Assembly (NCBI RefSeq): GCF_000772955.1
Contig: NZ_JPVO01000050.1
Coordinates: forward strand, 62,001 to 126,000
Length of the DNA stretch: 64,000 bases
Direction of reading: 5' to 3'
DNA from: Ureibacillus sinduriensis BLB-1 = JCM 15800
GTDB lineage: Bacteria; Bacillota; Bacilli; Bacillales_A; Planococcaceae
Below the pieces are notes generated by a model. That model ran no database searches. It saw nothing but the letters and a program-made list of their open reading frames with translations, and was not told the origin of the DNA. How positions within the stretch are numbered: position 1 is the first letter of the stretch; each line of letters opens with the position of its first letter. The position numbers and the translations under genes were made by a program. Shown here one piece after another: positions 26,564 through 35,106 of this stretch.

Positions 26564-26986
26564 ATGTCAGAAGAATTGACTCAAGCTCAGCAAAGCTTAC
26601 TTACTGGAAGAACAGATTTACTTGACCAATTATTAAAGCCTGAAGTTCAAGAATCATTAACTACTTTAGTAGAACAATTACCAAAACTGACTGAAGTTGT
26701 TACACTTTTAACTAAAACTTACGACTTAGCTCAACAAGTGGCAACAGATGAAGTATTAAAAAGCGATACTATGAGTGCTATTAAAGAGATGTCAGAACCG
26801 GTTATTGGTTCAGTTAAAAGTTTGGCTGCAACTGCGATTGAAGCAAAAGATCGCGCTGAAGCTACAAACGAAACAATTGGTGTATTTGGCCTATTAAAAC
26901 TATTAAAAGATCCTGAAGCACAAAAGCTCTTCCGCTTCGCAAATGCATTTTTGGAAATCCAAGCAGAACGTAAAATTCAAGAATAG
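26564..26986 (+). CDS. DUF1641 family protein
   Basis: This 140-residue all-helical soluble protein matches the DUF1641 family: a repeated amphipathic Leu/Val pattern, VEQLPKLTEVVTLL near residue 38 and the Gly-rich family end ETIGVFGLLKLLKDPEAQK. Members accompany oxidoreductases (for example YrhD beside formate dehydrogenase). Here it precedes a type II NADH dehydrogenase by 38 bases, so a role tied to that enzyme is likely. AAGGAG eight bases ahead of the ATG at 26564 decides the start over the TTG two codons earlier. Confidence 0.88.
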   Translation: MSEELTQAQQSLLTGRTDLLDQLLKPEVQESLTTLVEQLPKLTEVVTLLTKTYDLAQQVATDEVLKSDTMSAIKEMSEPVIGSVKSLAATAIEAKDRAEATNETIGVFGLLKLLKDPEAQKLFRFANAFLEIQAERKIQE

Positions 26987-27024
26987 ATTCCTTATATTTA
27001 ACTAGTATGGACGGAGGATTTATC

Positions 27025-28209
27025 ATGGCAAAAGAAATCGTCATCTTAGGTGCAGGTTATGGTGGTTTACTCACTGCTCTAACATTGCGTAAATATGTAA
27101 GTAAAGAAGAAGCAAAAGTAACAGTGGTGAATAAATATCCAACTCACCAACTGATCACTGAATTACACCGACTTGCCGGTGGCACGACTACGGAACGTGC
27201 AATTTCTTTCCCTTTAACAAAACTTTTTAAAGATAAAGATGTAAACATTGTAGTTAATGAAGTGAAATCATTCTCGGTAGAAAATAAAGAAGTTCATATG
27301 GTGGATGGATCTGTCATGCAATATGACAATCTAGTAGTAGCACTAGGCAGTCAAACTGGCTTCTTCGGCATCCCTGGCCTTGAAGAAAACAGTATGGTCC
27401 TTAAATCTGTTGATGATGCGAATCGTATCAATCACCATATTGAAAGTAAAATTGCAGCTTTTGCAAAAACAAAAAATCCGGCTGATGGCACAATCGTAAT
27501 TGGCGGAGGCGGTTTAACAGGTGTTGAACTGGTTGGTGAAATCGTGGACAACTTCCCGAAGATTGCCAGAAAATATGGAATTGACTTCAATGAATTAAGC
27601 ATCAAGCTCGTTGAAGCAGGTCCAAAAATCTTGCCTGTCCTTCCTGATGACCTAATCGCCAGAGCTACAGATAGCCTAACAAAACGTGGCGTTGAGTTTT
27701 TAACTGGACTTCCGGTTACAGGTGTAGAAGGAAATAAAATTTCGTTAAAAGACGGCTCTACAATTGAAGCAAATACTTTCATTTGGACTGGTGGGGTTGC
27801 TGCACTTCCATTAGTCCAAGAATCAGGACTTGAATGTGACCGTGGAAAAGCGGTGATCGACGAGTATTTACGTTCTAAGTCTCACCCGGAAGTATTTGTT
27901 GTCGGGGACGCTTCTGTTGCACTTCCTGCAGACGGTGGCCGTCCACTGTTCGCTCCTACTGCCCAAGTAGCATGGCAAATGGGGGAAACTGCTGGTTACA
28001 ACCTTTACGCAACGCTTGAAGGCCAAAAACTGGAAGTATTCAACCCTGTTAATTCTGGTACGCTAGCTAGTCTTGGACGTAAAGACGGCGTAGCTACTGT
28101 TGGCAGCAACAACATACCATTAAAAGGGCTTCCGGCATCATTGATGAAAGAAGCAAGCCACGTTCGTTATTTATCACATATCAAAGCCTTATTTGGCTTA
28201 GCTTATTAA
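27025..28209 (+). CDS. NAD(P)/FAD-dependent oxidoreductase, type II NADH dehydrogenase
   Basis: The 394-residue flavoprotein has an N-terminal FAD Rossmann motif GAGYGG (about residue 9), a second NADH motif GGGGLTG (about 158) and the FAD-closing VFVVGDAS (about 290), followed by the quinone-pocket AQVAWQMGE helix. NDH-2 passes electrons from NADH to menaquinone at the inner membrane face without pumping protons. GGAGGATTTATC precedes the ATG at 27025; six upstream codons are excluded. Co-transcribed with DUF1641 and ended by a terminator. Confidence 0.93.
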   Translation: MAKEIVILGAGYGGLLTALTLRKYVSKEEAKVTVVNKYPTHQLITELHRLAGGTTTERAISFPLTKLFKDKDVNIVVNEVKSFSVENKEVHMVDGSVMQYDNLVVALGSQTGFFGIPGLEENSMVLKSVDDANRINHHIESKIAAFAKTKNPADGTIVIGGGGLTGVELVGEIVDNFPKIARKYGIDFNELSIKLVEAGPKILPVLPDDLIARATDSLTKRGVEFLTGLPVTGVEGNKISLKDGSTIEANTFIWTGGVAALPLVQESGLECDRGKAVIDEYLRSKSHPEVFVVGDASVALPADGGRPLFAPTAQVAWQMGETAGYNLYATLEGQKLEVFNPVNSGTLASLGRKDGVATVGSNNIPLKGLPASLMKEASHVRYLSHIKALFGLAY

Positions 28210-28214
28210 TACTT

Positions 28215-28256
28215 AAAAAGAAGATTCCGGCTTTCGTGCCGAAATCTTCTTTTATT
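28215..28256 (+). terminator. Terminator of the DUF1641-ndh operon
   Basis: Stem AAAAGAAGATT-C-CGGC / GCCG-A-AATCTTCTTTT, six-base loop, followed by ATTTTTG. Confidence 0.88.
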
Positions 28257-28620
28257 TTTGTATGTAGCCCTTCGATAACACTAAAACGAATCAGATGAAT
28301 AAAAGCCCCTATTTCATTAAAAGCTGTTCATTAGCTCCCATTCGCGCAAGCATACCAATATTACCCTCCATTGCTGTGTGCCATAGATATAAAACGGATT
28401 TAAGTCCAAAACACTATTCATCTTATTATTGGTGCTAAAGAAGGGTAGATTAGAAATGCGTATGATTACTACGACAATGCCATAACAAACTAGACAGGCA
28501 CAAAAAGTAATTAACTTTATGTTCTCATTAAAGCTATAAATGCAATCTTTAATTGCCCTTTGAAATTTTATAGAGAAGGGTATAATTGTAAATACGAGTT
28601 ACTATAAAAGGTGTGAATTC
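28257..28620. other. Gene-free stretch of about 365 bases with a possible coding relic
   Basis: No full gene is visible. On the minus strand (about 28322-28425) a stop-free frame reads LYLWHTAMEGNIGMLARMG, which looks coding-like but has no start site and is preceded by several stops. It may be the remnant of a lost gene. A TATAAT near 28580 on the plus strand probably belongs to the Fsr gene promoter. Confidence 0.4.
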
Positions 28621-28625
28621 TTAAT

Positions 28626-29837
28626 ATGAAAGATAATAACGCTTCACCTAATAATCCGGTTTATCCGGTTATGATTGCAATCGGAATTGCTCATTTAATT
28701 AATGATACAATGCAATCCGTCGTACCGGCCATGTTTCCATTACTAGAGCGCGACCTGGGGTTATCGTTTACCGCGCTGGGAATTATTTCGTTTGTTTTAA
28801 ATATGTTTTCCTCCACCCTCCAACCGGTTGTCGGATTCATTAGCGATAAGAAACCTATGCCTTATGCATTGCCAATAGGTATGATGAGTTCCTTCGTAGG
28901 GTTGCTTATGCTTGTCTTGGCGGAAAGCTATTGGCTCATCCTTCTCTCTGTTTTATTTTTAGGCTTTGGGTCCGCTATTTTTCACCCTGAAGGTTCGAAA
29001 GTATCATTCATGTCAGCGGGCAACAAAAGAGGCCTTGCTCAATCAATTTATCAAGTTGGCGGAAATTCTGGTCAAGCCCTGGCACCATTAATCAGTGCAT
29101 TTATTTTAGATATATATGGGCAGCATGGAGCAGCGATTATTTTACTTTTAACATCCATCGGCATCGCCATTTTATTAAAAATATCCAGATGGTATATGCA
29201 TCAGCTGCAAGCAGAAAAATTAGAGAAAAAAAGGAAAAAAGTGCTTATTTCTTCCTTGCCGCCACTAACAAAAAAACAAGTCGGGATTGCGTTAGGCCTA
29301 TTGCTGACTGTCATTTTTGCCCGATCCTTTTATACAACCAATATTACAAACTTTTATGTTTTCTATTTAATGGATCATTATGATCTGACATTAAGAACAG
29401 GTCAAGTGTTCATTTTTATCTTTATGGCTTTTGGGGTCATCGGCACTTTTTTCGGGGGATCCCTATCCGATCGAATCGGAAGAAAAAATGTTATCCTCCT
29501 TTCGGTAGTTGGACCGCTTCCCTTCTGCCTACTGCTTCCGTACATGCCTGTGTGGTTGGTACTTATCTTTTTAATCATCATTGGAACATTAATTATGGTC
29601 AGTTTCTCCGTTACCGTTGTTTACGCACAGGAGCTCGTCCCAAGTAAAATTGGTACGATGGCAGGACTGACAACTGGATTTGCATTTGGAATGGGCGCTA
29701 TCGGGGCTGTCGTCATAGGATTTTTGCTTGATACAATAGGGATCGATACAACAATTAAAATTGTTTCTATCCTTCCGATATTGCTCATCGTTGCATTCTT
29801 TTTACCTAAAGATAAGGTCGAGAAGGCTGCATCATGA
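28626..29837 (+). CDS. MFS transporter, fosmidomycin-resistance (Fsr) type
   Basis: The 403-residue protein has twelve spans. The family-typical features are GIAHLINDTMQSVVPAMFP near the start, GFGSAIFHPEGSK (about residue 118) and the loop motif GGSLSDRIGRKN in the second half. Fsr-type carriers export fosmidomycin, trimethoprim or related compounds. The natural substrate here is unknown. AAAAGGTGTG lies 15 bases before the ATG, a rather long spacing. Monocistronic, ended by a bidirectional terminator shared with the dedA gene. Confidence 0.9.
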   Translation: MKDNNASPNNPVYPVMIAIGIAHLINDTMQSVVPAMFPLLERDLGLSFTALGIISFVLNMFSSTLQPVVGFISDKKPMPYALPIGMMSSFVGLLMLVLAESYWLILLSVLFLGFGSAIFHPEGSKVSFMSAGNKRGLAQSIYQVGGNSGQALAPLISAFILDIYGQHGAAIILLLTSIGIAILLKISRWYMHQLQAEKLEKKRKKVLISSLPPLTKKQVGIALGLLLTVIFARSFYTTNITNFYVFYLMDHYDLTLRTGQVFIFIFMAFGVIGTFFGGSLSDRIGRKNVILLSVVGPLPFCLLLPYMPVWLVLIFLIIIGTLIMVSFSVTVVYAQELVPSKIGTMAGLTTGFAFGMGAIGAVVIGFLLDTIGIDTTIKIVSILPILLIVAFFLPKDKVEKAAS

Positions 29838-29878
29838 AAAAAGAGGATTCCCAATTTGGTCGGGAATCCTCCTTTTTT
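29837..29878. terminator. Bidirectional terminator between the Fsr and DedA genes
   Basis: Stem AAGAGGATTCCC / GGGAATCCTCCTT flanked by A and T tracts on both sides, located exactly between the two convergent stops. Confidence 0.92.
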
Positions 29879-30485
29879 AACTTTTCATCTTTTTACTATA
29901 AAATCGAATTACCACTATGATAAAGATCAAGGCAATTGCTGCATAGGCGAAGTTTGAATAAATGTCCATATAATGTACGATTGTTTCCCAAGACTCCCCT
30001 ACTGCTGCACCTACATTAACTAGTACCATGTTCCAAATTAACGTACCCAACGTTGTAAGTAGCAAGAAAATCCAAAAGTTCATTTTGGCAAGACCCGCCG
30101 GCAGTGAAATTAAGCTCCTAATCAATGGAATAAAGCGACAGAAGAAGACAGTCCATACATCGTATTTTTCAAACCATTTATTGGCTTTATGGATATCATT
30201 GCTAGTTAATCTTAAAATTTTCCCCCATTTGTCAACAAATCTTTCAATTCTTTTAATGCCTACGATTGCCCCAAGGCCATAAAGAACAATCGCACCAGCA
30301 ACCGAACCTAGAGTAGATGCAATAACTACCCCTGTCACAGTTAAATCTGTGGAGGTTGTCATAAACCCGCCAAACGTTAAAATGACTTCCGAGGGAATTG
30401 GCGGGAATAAGTTTTCTACCATGATTAACAAGAATACCCCTATGTATCCAAAGTCCTCCATAATTGTTGTAATCCAGCTTTCCAT
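29877..30485 (-). CDS. DedA family membrane protein
   Basis: The 202-residue protein shows the SNARE-associated/VTT domain: ENLFPPIPSEVILTFGG (about residue 24) and FCRFIPLIRSLISLPAGLAKM (about 115), with an amphipathic re-entrant loop and five to six segments. DedA proteins include undecaprenyl-phosphate or phospholipid translocases. Which lipid this one handles is not visible. AAGGAGAGAACAA precedes the ATG. Monocistronic. Confidence 0.93.
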   Translation of the reverse strand: MESWITTIMEDFGYIGVFLLIMVENLFPPIPSEVILTFGGFMTTSTDLTVTGVVIASTLGSVAGAIVLYGLGAIVGIKRIERFVDKWGKILRLTSNDIHKANKWFEKYDVWTVFFCRFIPLIRSLISLPAGLAKMNFWIFLLLTTLGTLIWNMVLVNVGAAVGESWETIVHYMDIYSNFAYAAIALIFIIVVIRFYSKKMKS

Positions 30486-30600
30486 TTGTTCTCTCCTTAT
30501 GTATAAGAATATAGTGCAACAAAATCTAGTAGTTAGTTCTTCTACTCTAATGCTACTCCATTATTACACCCTATTCAATTTTTCTTTTGTTCATACACAA

Positions 30601-30632
30601 AAAAAGCCAACGTGATTTTTCGTTGGCTTTCG
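30601..30632 (-). terminator. Terminator of the rsgA-like gene
   Basis: Perfect 10-bp stem AAAGCCAACG / CGTTGGCTTT, followed on the minus strand by TTTTTGTG. It lies 55 bases past the rsgA-like stop. Confidence 0.85.
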
Positions 30633-30687
30633 CTTAGTCATATTATATTGACTACTTCAATTGTAGATTGGTTCCTATAAATAGTAT

Positions 30688-31758
30688 TTATTTATACTTT
30701 TTCTTATGGTCCTTCGAAAGTTGCTTCCATCTGCGTTGCTCTGCAAGTTTTGCCTGGACGTTTGTTTTTCTTTCCAGAAAGGCCAGTTCTTTTTGCAGCT
30801 TAAAATAACTTTGTAGTCTAGAGAATTCCAGTTCGCCATTATCCACCGCCGCGTTAACGGCACATCCCGGTTCGCTTTTGTGCGTACAGTCACGGTAACG
30901 ACATGCAGAGGCCCATTCCTCGATATCCCGAAAACTTGCAGCTAGACTGTCCCCTTGATCCCATAGTTGCAGCTCTCTCATTCCAGGTGTGTCAATTAAA
31001 CATCCGCCACCCGGTAGTAAAACAAGTTCCCGATGGGTTGTAGTATGCCTACCTTTCGCATCATCTTCCCTTATGTCCGATACGTCCATCAAGGCATCTC
31101 CATACAAAGCATTCGTTAATGTCGACTTTCCTGCTCCGGAAGAACCGAGTAATGCTCCAGTAATACCTTCTTTAAATAGGGCACGAATCTGTTCAATCCC
31201 CTCTCCGGTATAAGAGCTTGTAACAAAAATATCTACTCCAATTGCAGCTGCTTGCACTTCTTTTAAATACCTATCAACATCCTCACATAAATCCGCTTTT
31301 GTCAGGACAATGACAGGAGTTGCTCCAGAGTCCCATGCAGCTACTAAATAGCGCTCCAATCGACGAATATTGAAATCTGCATTTAAACTCATAACCAGTA
31401 ATACAAAGTCTACATTTGTGGCGACAAGTTGTTCTTCAACTTCTCTGCCTGCAATTTTTCGGGAGAACTGGGATTTTCTCTTAAAAAGTTTGTGGATGAT
31501 TGCCCGATTCTCACCGTCCATCTTTTCAACTAGTACCCAGTCACCTACCGCGGGATATTCGGCACGATCTATTGCTTCGTATGCATACAGCCCTGAAACA
31601 GCGGCCAGCCATTCACCATGTTCCGAAATCACGCGATAAGCATGTTTATGTTCCAGACCCACGCGAGCAGGAACACACTTTTCGTATTTTTTCTCTCCCA
31701 TAAATGCATGTAATTGATCCTCAAAAAATAAAGAAAATCCTAATGATTGTATATTCAA
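30688..31758 (-). CDS. RsgA-type ribosome biogenesis GTPase (paralog)
   Basis: The 356-residue protein has the circularly permuted GTPase order: G4 LTKAD (about residue 150), G1 GSSGAGKST (about 204), G3 DTPGM (about 250), preceded by an OB-fold (about 30-105) and followed by a zinc finger (CRYRDCTHKSEPGC, about 280-293). RsgA releases late 30S assembly factors. Firmicutes often carry a main copy with prpC/prkC and a second copy like this one. GGAGG eight bases before TTG at 31758 decides the start. The gene is preceded by a leader peptide and terminator, so it seems conditionally expressed. Confidence 0.9.
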   Translation of the reverse strand: MNIQSLGFSLFFEDQLHAFMGEKKYEKCVPARVGLEHKHAYRVISEHGEWLAAVSGLYAYEAIDRAEYPAVGDWVLVEKMDGENRAIIHKLFKRKSQFSRKIAGREVEEQLVATNVDFVLLVMSLNADFNIRRLERYLVAAWDSGATPVIVLTKADLCEDVDRYLKEVQAAAIGVDIFVTSSYTGEGIEQIRALFKEGITGALLGSSGAGKSTLTNALYGDALMDVSDIREDDAKGRHTTTHRELVLLPGGGCLIDTPGMRELQLWDQGDSLAASFRDIEEWASACRYRDCTHKSEPGCAVNAAVDNGELEFSRLQSYFKLQKELAFLERKTNVQAKLAEQRRWKQLSKDHKKKYK

Positions 31759-31772
31759 CTTATATTCCTCCA

Positions 31773-31856
31773 TTTGAATGTGTAGTCTCCAAAAAAATTG
31801 CAAAATAAAAAACTTATGATTGCAATTCGGCAGTCATAAGTTTCAACACATTCAAA
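31773..31856 (-). terminator. Leader terminator (attenuator) upstream of the rsgA-like gene
   Basis: Minus-strand stem AACTTATGA / TCATAAGTT (31834-31842 with 31811-31819) is followed by TTTTTTATTTTG, a proper terminator placed 53 bases before the start of the gene and downstream of a leader ORF. It is enclosed by an 11-bp inverted repeat, TTTGAATGTGT (31846-31856) with ACACATTCAAA (31773-31783). The second arm ends one base before GGAGG, the ribosome binding site. Confidence 0.75.
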
Positions 31857-31883
31857 GAGAGTAAATTAAATACACCTTAATTT

Positions 31884-31970
31884 TCAAAAAATTAAGGAAG
31901 TCCGGTCTTTGAGGTGAGTGAAATTAGACAAACCAAATTGCTTGTTTACAATCGCATATACATTTGTCAT
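31884..31970 (-). CDS. 28-residue leader peptide of the rsgA-like gene
   Basis: ATG at 31970 follows GAGGTGAAGTTTT, a strong site, and the frame runs 28 codons (MTNVYAIVNKQFGLSNFTHL, then KDRTSLIF) to TGA. The stop lies in the loop of a 10-bp hairpin (CCTTAATTTT / AAAATTAAGG, 31875-31897). The second arm of that hairpin can also pair with a later TTTAATTT, giving alternative folds depending on where a ribosome halts. The SD region TGAGGTGA (31977-31984) can pair with TCACCTCA inside the ORF. It resembles leader peptides of erm, cat and ABC-F genes. I know of no described example for rsgA. Confidence 0.65.
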   Translation of the reverse strand: MTNVYAIVNKQFGLSNFTHLKDRTSLIF

Positions 31971-32004
31971 AAAACTTCACCTCATTTTCATTTTTATTAC
32001 TATC

Positions 32005-32033
32005 AGTATATTCCCACAACTCCAAAATGTCAA
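32005..32033 (-). promoter_or_regulatory. Sigma-A promoter of the leader peptide / rsgA-like transcript
   Basis: TTGACA (32028-32033), 17-base spacer, TATACT (32005-32010) on the minus strand. Transcription would begin near 31998, leaving a leader of about 240 bases before the GTPase start. Confidence 0.8.
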
Positions 32034-32149
32034 TAAATAAAATGCGAAACAAAAACCCTTTACTTTTAGAGTATAATATCGCTAGAGGAGCTCGGAATAT
32101 AGAAGAAAGAATGAGACATTTTGTAGGATCAACAATATCTCACATTTCA

Positions 32150-32186
32150 AAAAAAGAGACACCTCATTTCGAGAGTGTCCCTTCTA
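32150..32186 (-). terminator. Terminator of the first opp operon
   Basis: Stem GGGACAC / GTGTCTC with partial inner pairing, followed on the minus strand by TTTTTTTG, about 12 bases past the oppF stop. Confidence 0.82.
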
Positions 32187-32197
32187 AAAAGCATAGT

Positions 32198-33106
32198 TTA
32201 TTTAAACCATTTTTTAATTTGGTTATCCGAGCCGTAAACAAAATGGTTTGGTAAAACTTCATGTACTTTGATTTCTTCAGTCGTTTCTTCATGACTGTAC
32301 TGAATTCTTGTACGCTTTCTTTCAGTCAGTGGATCTGGAAGCGGTACTGCTGAAAGCAACGATTTTGTATATGGATGAATTGGGTTGTTATAAATTTCGT
32401 CCGCTTCACCAAGTTCAACGATTCGACCTCGGTACATAACGGCAATTCGATCACTAATATATTTTACCATTGATAAATCATGGGCGATGAACAGGTATGT
32501 TAAGTTACGCTCTTTTTGAAGTTTCTTCAATAAGTTGACCACTTGGGCTTGAATCGATACGTCAAGAGCCGAAATTGGCTCATCGGCAATGATAAAACTC
32601 GGGTTTAGACTTAGCGCACGGGCGATCCCGATACGTTGACGTTGGCCACCTGAGAACTCGTGGGCATAACGATTGGCATGCTCGCGATTTAGACCTACAG
32701 CTTCAAGTAAATCTCCGATATGATCACGGCGTTCTTTTTTATTCTTGTATAGGCCATGGATATCAAAGCCCTCGGCAATAATCTCACCGGCCGTCATACG
32801 GGGGTTTAATGATGCATATGGATCTTGGAAGATCATTTGCATTTCACGGTTGAATTCCTTTAATTCTTGGCGTGATTTGCTCGCATGGATATCTTTACCT
32901 TTAAAAATAACTTGTCCATCCGTAATATCATATAGGCGAATTATTGAACGACCCGTTGTAGACTTACCACAGCCGGATTCACCTACCAACCCAAGAGTCT
33001 CCCCTTCAAAAACGTCGAACGTAATGCCATCTACCGCTTTAATAGGATTAGAAGAAGTGCCGAAATGTTGTTTTAAGTTTTTTACTTCCAATAACTTATT
33101 TGCCAT
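32198..33106 (-). CDS. oppF: Oligopeptide ABC transporter ATPase OppF, first operon
   Basis: The 302-residue ATPase has Walker [10 protein letters not shown], signature [10 protein letters not shown], Walker [13 protein letters not shown], switch [11 protein letters not shown] and the C-terminal oligopeptide/dipeptide extension ([20 protein letters not shown]), which in many OppD/F proteins carries an iron-sulfur or structural motif. It pairs with OppD to energise peptide import. It starts inside the last codons of oppD (11-base overlap). It is near-identical to the OppF of the second operon apart from the last 35 residues. Confidence 0.96.
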   Translation of the reverse strand: MANKLLEVKNLKQHFGTSSNPIKAVDGITFDVFEGETLGLVGESGCGKSTTGRSIIRLYDITDGQVIFKGKDIHASKSRQELKEFNREMQMIFQDPYASLNPRMTAGEIIAEGFDIHGLYKNKKERRDHIGDLLEAVGLNREHANRYAHEFSGGQRQRIGIARALSLNPSFIIADEPISALDVSIQAQVVNLLKKLQKERNLTYLFIAHDLSMVKYISDRIAVMYRGRIVELGEADEIYNNPIHPYTKSLLSAVPLPDPLTERKRTRIQYSHEETTEEIKVHEVLPNHFVYGSDNQIKKWFK

Positions 33107-34154
33107 TTTCTTCAGCCTCCTTTAAATATCCATCAATTCTTTGTTGAACTGCATCTGGTATTGGAACTTCCGGTGCATCGGGATGCAATAACCAAGTTTT
33201 TGCATAATGTGTATCAGAAATTTTGAACATCGGTGGTTCTTGTTCATAATCGATCGCCATTGCAAATTCGTTGCGTGCTGCAAAAGCATCCCCCTTTGGA
33301 GGGTGGATTAAATCTGGTGGAGAACCTGGAATCGTACGCAATTCTTCTTTCACATTGTTTTTCAAATCCGGCATTGAACCTAGCAATCCCCAAGTATACG
33401 GATGTCTTGGATTGTAGAAGATATCGTTTACTGTTCCATATTCAACAATTTGTCCTGCATACATAACTGCAACACGGTCAGCAACGTTTGCTACGACACC
33501 TAAATCATGCGTGATAAAGATGATGGACGTATTACTTTTCTTTTGAATATCTTTCATTAACTCTAAGATTTGTGCTTGAATGGTAACGTCAAGTGCCGTT
33601 GTTGGTTCATCAGCAATCAACAACTTTGGATCTGCAGCTAACGCGATAGCGATTACAACACGTTGGCGCATCCCACCACTGAATTCATGCGGGTATTGAC
33701 GGAAACGCTTTTCAGGCATTGGAATTCCAACTAGATCAAGCAATTTAATCGCACGATCTTTCGCTTCAGCATTTGAAACGTTTTTATTATGCTTTAAAAT
33801 AACTTCCGTGATTTGACGGCCTACACGCATAGTTGGATTTAAAGCAGTCATCGGATCTTGGAAAATCATTGCAATATCGTTTCCTCGGACTTTCGCCATT
33901 TCCTTTTCGCTCAAAGGTACAAGGTCGCGACCATCAAATAGAATCTCGCCACCAGCATAGATACCTGGTGGTTGCGGGATTAATTTCATGATTGAGTTGC
34001 TCGTTACACTTTTTCCTGAACCAGATTCACCAACGATTGCTAGCGTCTCCCCTTCATATAGCTCGAAACTAACTCCACGAACAGCTTGGACTATTCCTGC
34101 ATATGTTTTGAAATTAATTTTCAAATCATTAACTTCTAACAGTTTTTTGCTCAT
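33096..34154 (-). CDS. oppD: Oligopeptide ABC transporter ATPase OppD, first operon
   Basis: The 352-residue ATPase carries Walker [10 protein letters not shown], signature FSGGMRQRV, Walker [13 protein letters not shown] and switch [16 protein letters not shown]. The C-terminal oligo_HPY region ([18 protein letters not shown]) is followed by about 80 residues typical of OppD. It forms a heterodimer with OppF. AGGTGAGAAAAG precedes the ATG. It differs from the second-operon OppD mainly at the extreme C-terminus and in scattered conservative positions. Confidence 0.96.
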   Translation of the reverse strand: MSKKLLEVNDLKINFKTYAGIVQAVRGVSFELYEGETLAIVGESGSGKSVTSNSIMKLIPQPPGIYAGGEILFDGRDLVPLSEKEMAKVRGNDIAMIFQDPMTALNPTMRVGRQITEVILKHNKNVSNAEAKDRAIKLLDLVGIPMPEKRFRQYPHEFSGGMRQRVVIAIALAADPKLLIADEPTTALDVTIQAQILELMKDIQKKSNTSIIFITHDLGVVANVADRVAVMYAGQIVEYGTVNDIFYNPRHPYTWGLLGSMPDLKNNVKEELRTIPGSPPDLIHPPKGDAFAARNEFAMAIDYEQEPPMFKISDTHYAKTWLLHPDAPEVPIPDAVQQRIDGYLKEAEENGK

Positions 34155-34170
34155 CTTTTCTCACCTACTT

Positions 34171-35106
34171 TTATTTACGTAATTTTGGATCTAGTGCATC
34201 TCGCAAGCCGTCTCCTACAGCATTAAATGCGAAAATGGTTAATGAAATAAAGAACGCCGGGAAGAATAAACGCCATGGCGCTGAAGTCAATGCTTTATTC
34301 CCTTCAGAAGCCATCGTACCCCAACTTGCCGTTGGTGCTGGTACACCCAGACCTAAGTAACTTAAGAATGATTCTGTGAAAATAGCTGACGGAATTGTTA
34401 ATGTCATTGTTACCAAAATTGCTCCTAATGCATTTGGAACAATGTGACGCATTATTAAATGACCAGTATTTGCTCCTAGCGTTCTAGCAGCCAATACATA
34501 CTCTTGATTTTTAATGGATAATACTTCACCACGTACGATACGGGCCATATTAACCCAGCCTGTAATCGATAACGCAATAATCATTGGCAGTAAACCTGGC
34601 TCTAAAACTACCAGCAGGATGATAACTACTAAAAGGTAAGGAACGGCTGATAATATATCTGCAATACGCATCATGATATTATCTAGACGTCCGCCTGCAA
34701 GGCCTGAGATACTACCCCAGAATACACCGATGATTAAGTCGATTACTGCTGCAGTAATCCCGATGAACAATGAAATACGGGCCCCTTGCCATACGCGAAC
34801 GAAGATGTCACGACCTAGATCGTCAGTACCAAACCAGTGGGCTGCTGATGGAGCAGCATTGTATAGACCCAATTGTTCACGATAGCTATACGGACTGAAG
34901 ACAGGAACAAAAATTGCCAACAGCGTTACGATGATTAAAGCAATTATACCGAAAATTGCCAATTTATTTTGAGAGAAGCGAAGAATAACTTCTTTCCAAA
35001 ACGATACGGATTTAGCAGCCAATTTTTCGCTCTCGTCATGACGACTACCAACAATCTTAAATTTATCTTTTGAGATCTTATCCAACTGTAAATTGTTTTG
35101 TGACAT
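34171..35106 (-). CDS. oppC: Oligopeptide ABC transporter permease OppC, first operon
   Basis: The 311-residue membrane protein has an N-terminal cytoplasmic tail, a first span at FGIIALIIVTLLAIFVPVF, an OppC_N extracellular loop (GTDDLGRDIFVRVWQG) and the binding-protein-dependent core with EAA loop YVLAARTLGANTGHLIMRH. With OppB it forms the channel. The stop of oppB and the start of oppC touch at 35106, so translation is coupled. The second-operon copy is almost identical outside the first 20 residues. Confidence 0.96.
   Translation of the reverse strand: MSQNNLQLDKISKDKFKIVGSRHDESEKLAAKSVSFWKEVILRFSQNKLAIFGIIALIIVTLLAIFVPVFSPYSYREQLGLYNAAPSAAHWFGTDDLGRDIFVRVWQGARISLFIGITAAVIDLIIGVFWGSISGLAGGRLDNIMMRIADILSAVPYLLVVIILLVVLEPGLLPMIIALSITGWVNMARIVRGEVLSIKNQEYVLAARTLGANTGHLIMRHIVPNALGAILVTMTLTIPSAIFTESFLSYLGLGVPAPTASWGTMASEGNKALTSAPWRLFFPAFFISLTIFAFNAVGDGLRDALDPKLRK

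Noticed and set aside
31801-32000. T-box or metabolite riboswitch in the rsgA-like leader
   Set aside because: No T-box sequence (AGGGTGGNACCGCG-like) and no known aptamer core; the strong ORF and terminator fit peptide-based attenuation better.
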